22,747 nt of DNA from JALXCH01 sp964495805 (lineage in GTDB: Bacteria; Calditrichota; Calditrichia; RBG-13-44-9). The DNA is taken from positions 1 through 22,747 of the forward strand of contig CAZBWV010000084.1 in NCBI GenBank assembly GCA_964495805.1. Direction: 5' to 3'. The notes below the pieces were generated by a model. It did no database searches. It saw only the letters and a program-made list of their open reading frames with translations, and was not told the origin of the DNA. Of the stretch, positions 21,144 to 22,747 are shown piece after piece. The position numbers and the translations under genes are program-made. The stretch's first letter is position 1. Each line of letters opens with the position of its first letter.

Positions 21144-22747
21144 ATGATGGGAAAAAAATTTTTCGTTCTCTCTATCTTTTTGGTGTTTTTAAACTTCCCG
21201 TTGTTTGCAAATCAACAAGCGGAATCCGATTACGCATATATGTGGACCGATTCTCGCAGTCCGGCTCCCACGATTTCCTATCAATGGATTGATGCACTGG
21301 ACGGGCAACCTGTTTTTCCGGGCTCCCATTCCGGGAATATCGATCTGGCTAATAAGATTGCTTTGCCTTTCCCGTTTGTGTTCTACGGGCAAACTTACGA
21401 TAGCGTGTGGGTTTCCAGTAACGGTTTTCTCAGTTTCGACAGTAATTTAACCAGCTCTTATCCGGATAACGATTCTATTCCCGGGGGCAGCGGACCCAAT
21501 ACCATCATAGCCGGATATTGGGACGATCTGGATGTGGATGGTTCCGATGATGTGTACTACAAAACCGTGGGCTCGGCTCCCAATCGAAAATTTGTGATCC
21601 ATTACGACCGATTTCAGCAGGACCCTGCCACGCGACCACCCAACAACTCCAATACCAGCTATATTACGTTCGAAATTATTCTTTATGAACAATCCAATTT
21701 AATTAGAATTCAGTTTAATTATCTTTCTCAGGAACCTTTGGACAGCACTAACGGTGGTTCGGCTACCATCGGTATTAAAAGTGGTTCCAGAGGGTTACAG
21801 TACAGTTTTAACACCGATAGTTCCATTGTGCCGTATATGGCGATTTTATTCCACCCCAAATCGGTGGGAAATGTGGCTTATGCCGCCATTCATCCGGATA
21901 CGGTGTCTGCAGGACAACCATTCCAGTCCCTGGTTTACCGATTGGATAGGATTGATACGGCTGGCGATACCACAGGGCTGGGAAAAGTGGATCGGCTGGC
22001 GATTAAAAATCCACAACCAGGATATACACCGATTGTCACTAATATTAAGATTAACGATTACGCGGCACTCATTCAACAATCGTCCTCCAAACCAGAGGAA
22101 CCGGGATATGCCACCTGGCAATACGATGCAGCTACCGATTCGTTGATCATCCGCACCTTTCCTTTTGATGTGAAGGATTCCCTGGTGGTCACTTTTATGC
22201 AAACCATGGATTCCACCGCTGGAATTGTGAATTATCCTTCTTATTATGATGCGGAACTGGACCTGACTGCCAATCAACCGGCTACGAATGCCGGCTGGGG
22301 AATCAATATTGTGGGGCGGACAACAGATTATTACGAATTCGTACTGAGTTCCTCTTCGCTGAATGCTACGGTGGGCGATACGGTTACATTTAAAGTAGTG
22401 GCCCGGGATGTGTACGGAAATCCCGTAGCGACGCAGGACAGCATTATTTTCTCCGCTTCCGGAAATGCCACAGCACCAGTGTTTCTGCCGGGAACAAGAC
22501 TAAGTTTTAACGGAGACACCGTAGTCACCATCTCTGTGGTGGATACGGTGGCGGAAAGTTTTAACATCCTTGCTCAGAAGAAAGGCGATTCCGGTACCAG
22601 CGGACAGAGTGGTACCATTACTTTTGCCCATGGAGCACCGCATCACTATGTGATTTTGTCCAGTCAGGATTCCATCACGGTGGGTACGGATCGGACGTTG
22701 CAGGTGGGTTTTGAGGATGTTTACGGGAATCGTGTACCGGACAGTGT
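21144..22747 (+). CDS. Large secreted multidomain protein with Ig-like repeats (3' partial)
   Basis: The frame is open from ATG 21144 to the window end: at least 534 residues, with the C-terminus missing. Signal peptide: M-M-G-K-K, core F-F-V-L-S-I-F-L-V-F-L, cut near L-F-A (about residue 23). Residues about 40-235 form a beta domain with V-W-V-S-S-N-G-F-L-S-F (88-98), I-I-A-G-Y-W-D-D-L-D (about 123-132) and A-T-I-G-I-K near 210. This is a pattern found in surface proteins of FCB bacteria and similar in layout to nidogen-like modules. A linker domain follows, then an Ig-like module (about 397-490) containing A-T-V-G-D-T-V-T-F-K-V and D-V-Y-G-N-P-V, and the start of another with F-E-D-V-Y-G-N-R-V-P. 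These resemble bacterial Ig (invasin-type) repeats. It is probably a cell-surface adhesin or shell protein and a type IX client, but no sorting domain can be seen. AGG at 21135-21137 serves as ribosome site. Confidence 0.85.
   Translation, partial: MMGKKFFVLSIFLVFLNFPLFANQQAESDYAYMWTDSRSPAPTISYQWIDALDGQPVFPGSHSGNIDLANKIALPFPFVFYGQTYDSVWVSSNGFLSFDSNLTSSYPDNDSIPGGSGPNTIIAGYWDDLDVDGSDDVYYKTVGSAPNRKFVIHYDRFQQDPATRPPNNSNTSYITFEIILYEQSNLIRIQFNYLSQEPLDSTNGGSATIGIKSGSRGLQYSFNTDSSIVPYMAILFHPKSVGNVAYAAIHPDTVSAGQPFQSLVYRLDRIDTAGDTTGLGKVDRLAIKNPQPGYTPIVTNIKINDYAALIQQSSSKPEEPGYATWQYDAATDSLIIRTFPFDVKDSLVVTFMQTMDSTAGIVNYPSYYDAELDLTANQPATNAGWGINIVGRTTDYYEFVLSSSSLNATVGDTVTFKVVARDVYGNPVATQDSIIFSASGNATAPVFLPGTRLSFNGDTVVTISVVDTVAESFNILAQKKGDSGTSGQSGTITFAHGAPHHYVILSSQDSITVGTDRTLQVGFEDVYGNRVPDS

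Overview
The window (22.7 kb) reads as a piece of a mid-GC bacterial chromosome. All 13 convincing genes lie on the + strand. I place it in the FCB superphylum (Bacteroidota / Calditrichota / KSB1-like relatives). The strongest reason is a gingipain-fold C25 peptidase of PorU type, the type IX secretion sortase, which ends in a FlgD-like module with an N-Y-P-N-P-F motif. Supporting reasons are an outer-membrane barrel, an Ig-repeat secreted protein and intergenic polypurine/polypyrimidine arrays. I cannot fix the phylum from this sequence alone.

Region 1 (1-8822) is a chemosensory cluster: cheA (5' end cut by the window) - cheW - MCP - cheB - cheR - HEAT-repeat/receiver protein. The CheA carries two CheW-like domains and a C-terminal receiver. 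The receptor has a PilJ/NarX-type N-terminal sensor signature (N-L-A-G-R-Q-R-M-L). This set resembles the Pil-Chp type of array that controls surface motility more than a classic flagellar one. That is inference, because no pilus gene is in the window. A 301-base gene-free stretch with three possible hairpins separates cheB from cheR. The last gene, a HEAT-repeat protein with its own receiver, is the best candidate for an output or adaptor protein.

Region 2 (8823-15167) is a cell-envelope/secretion block: a 591-residue predicted outer-membrane barrel of unknown function, then a PorU-like peptidase (1338 aa). The two upstream regions share an 11-base word, and the porU leader holds two inverted repeats. 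A good intrinsic terminator closes the block at 15138-15167.

Region 3 (15256-19075) is a tightly coupled three-gene operon with 4-base and 1-base overlaps: a catalytically competent M16 zinc peptidase, an M16 paralogue that has lost both zinc histidines, and an exported or anchored TPR-like protein. The M16 pair is probably a catalytic/non-catalytic heterodimer. The start of the second M16 gene contains intergenic-style polypurine repeat.

Region 4 (19076-22747) starts with an intergenic 9-base tandem array whose minus strand is a G-quadruplex-type run. It continues with a cytoplasmic TPR protein, then a short intergenic region holding a perfect TGTGA-N6-TCACA site (CRP/FNR-family type). Below the site lie a small secreted protein and a large secreted multidomain protein with Ig-like repeats that runs off the window. 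The last two look like one operon and a plausible CRP-type target. The large protein is a likely type IX secretion client, although its C-terminus is not visible.
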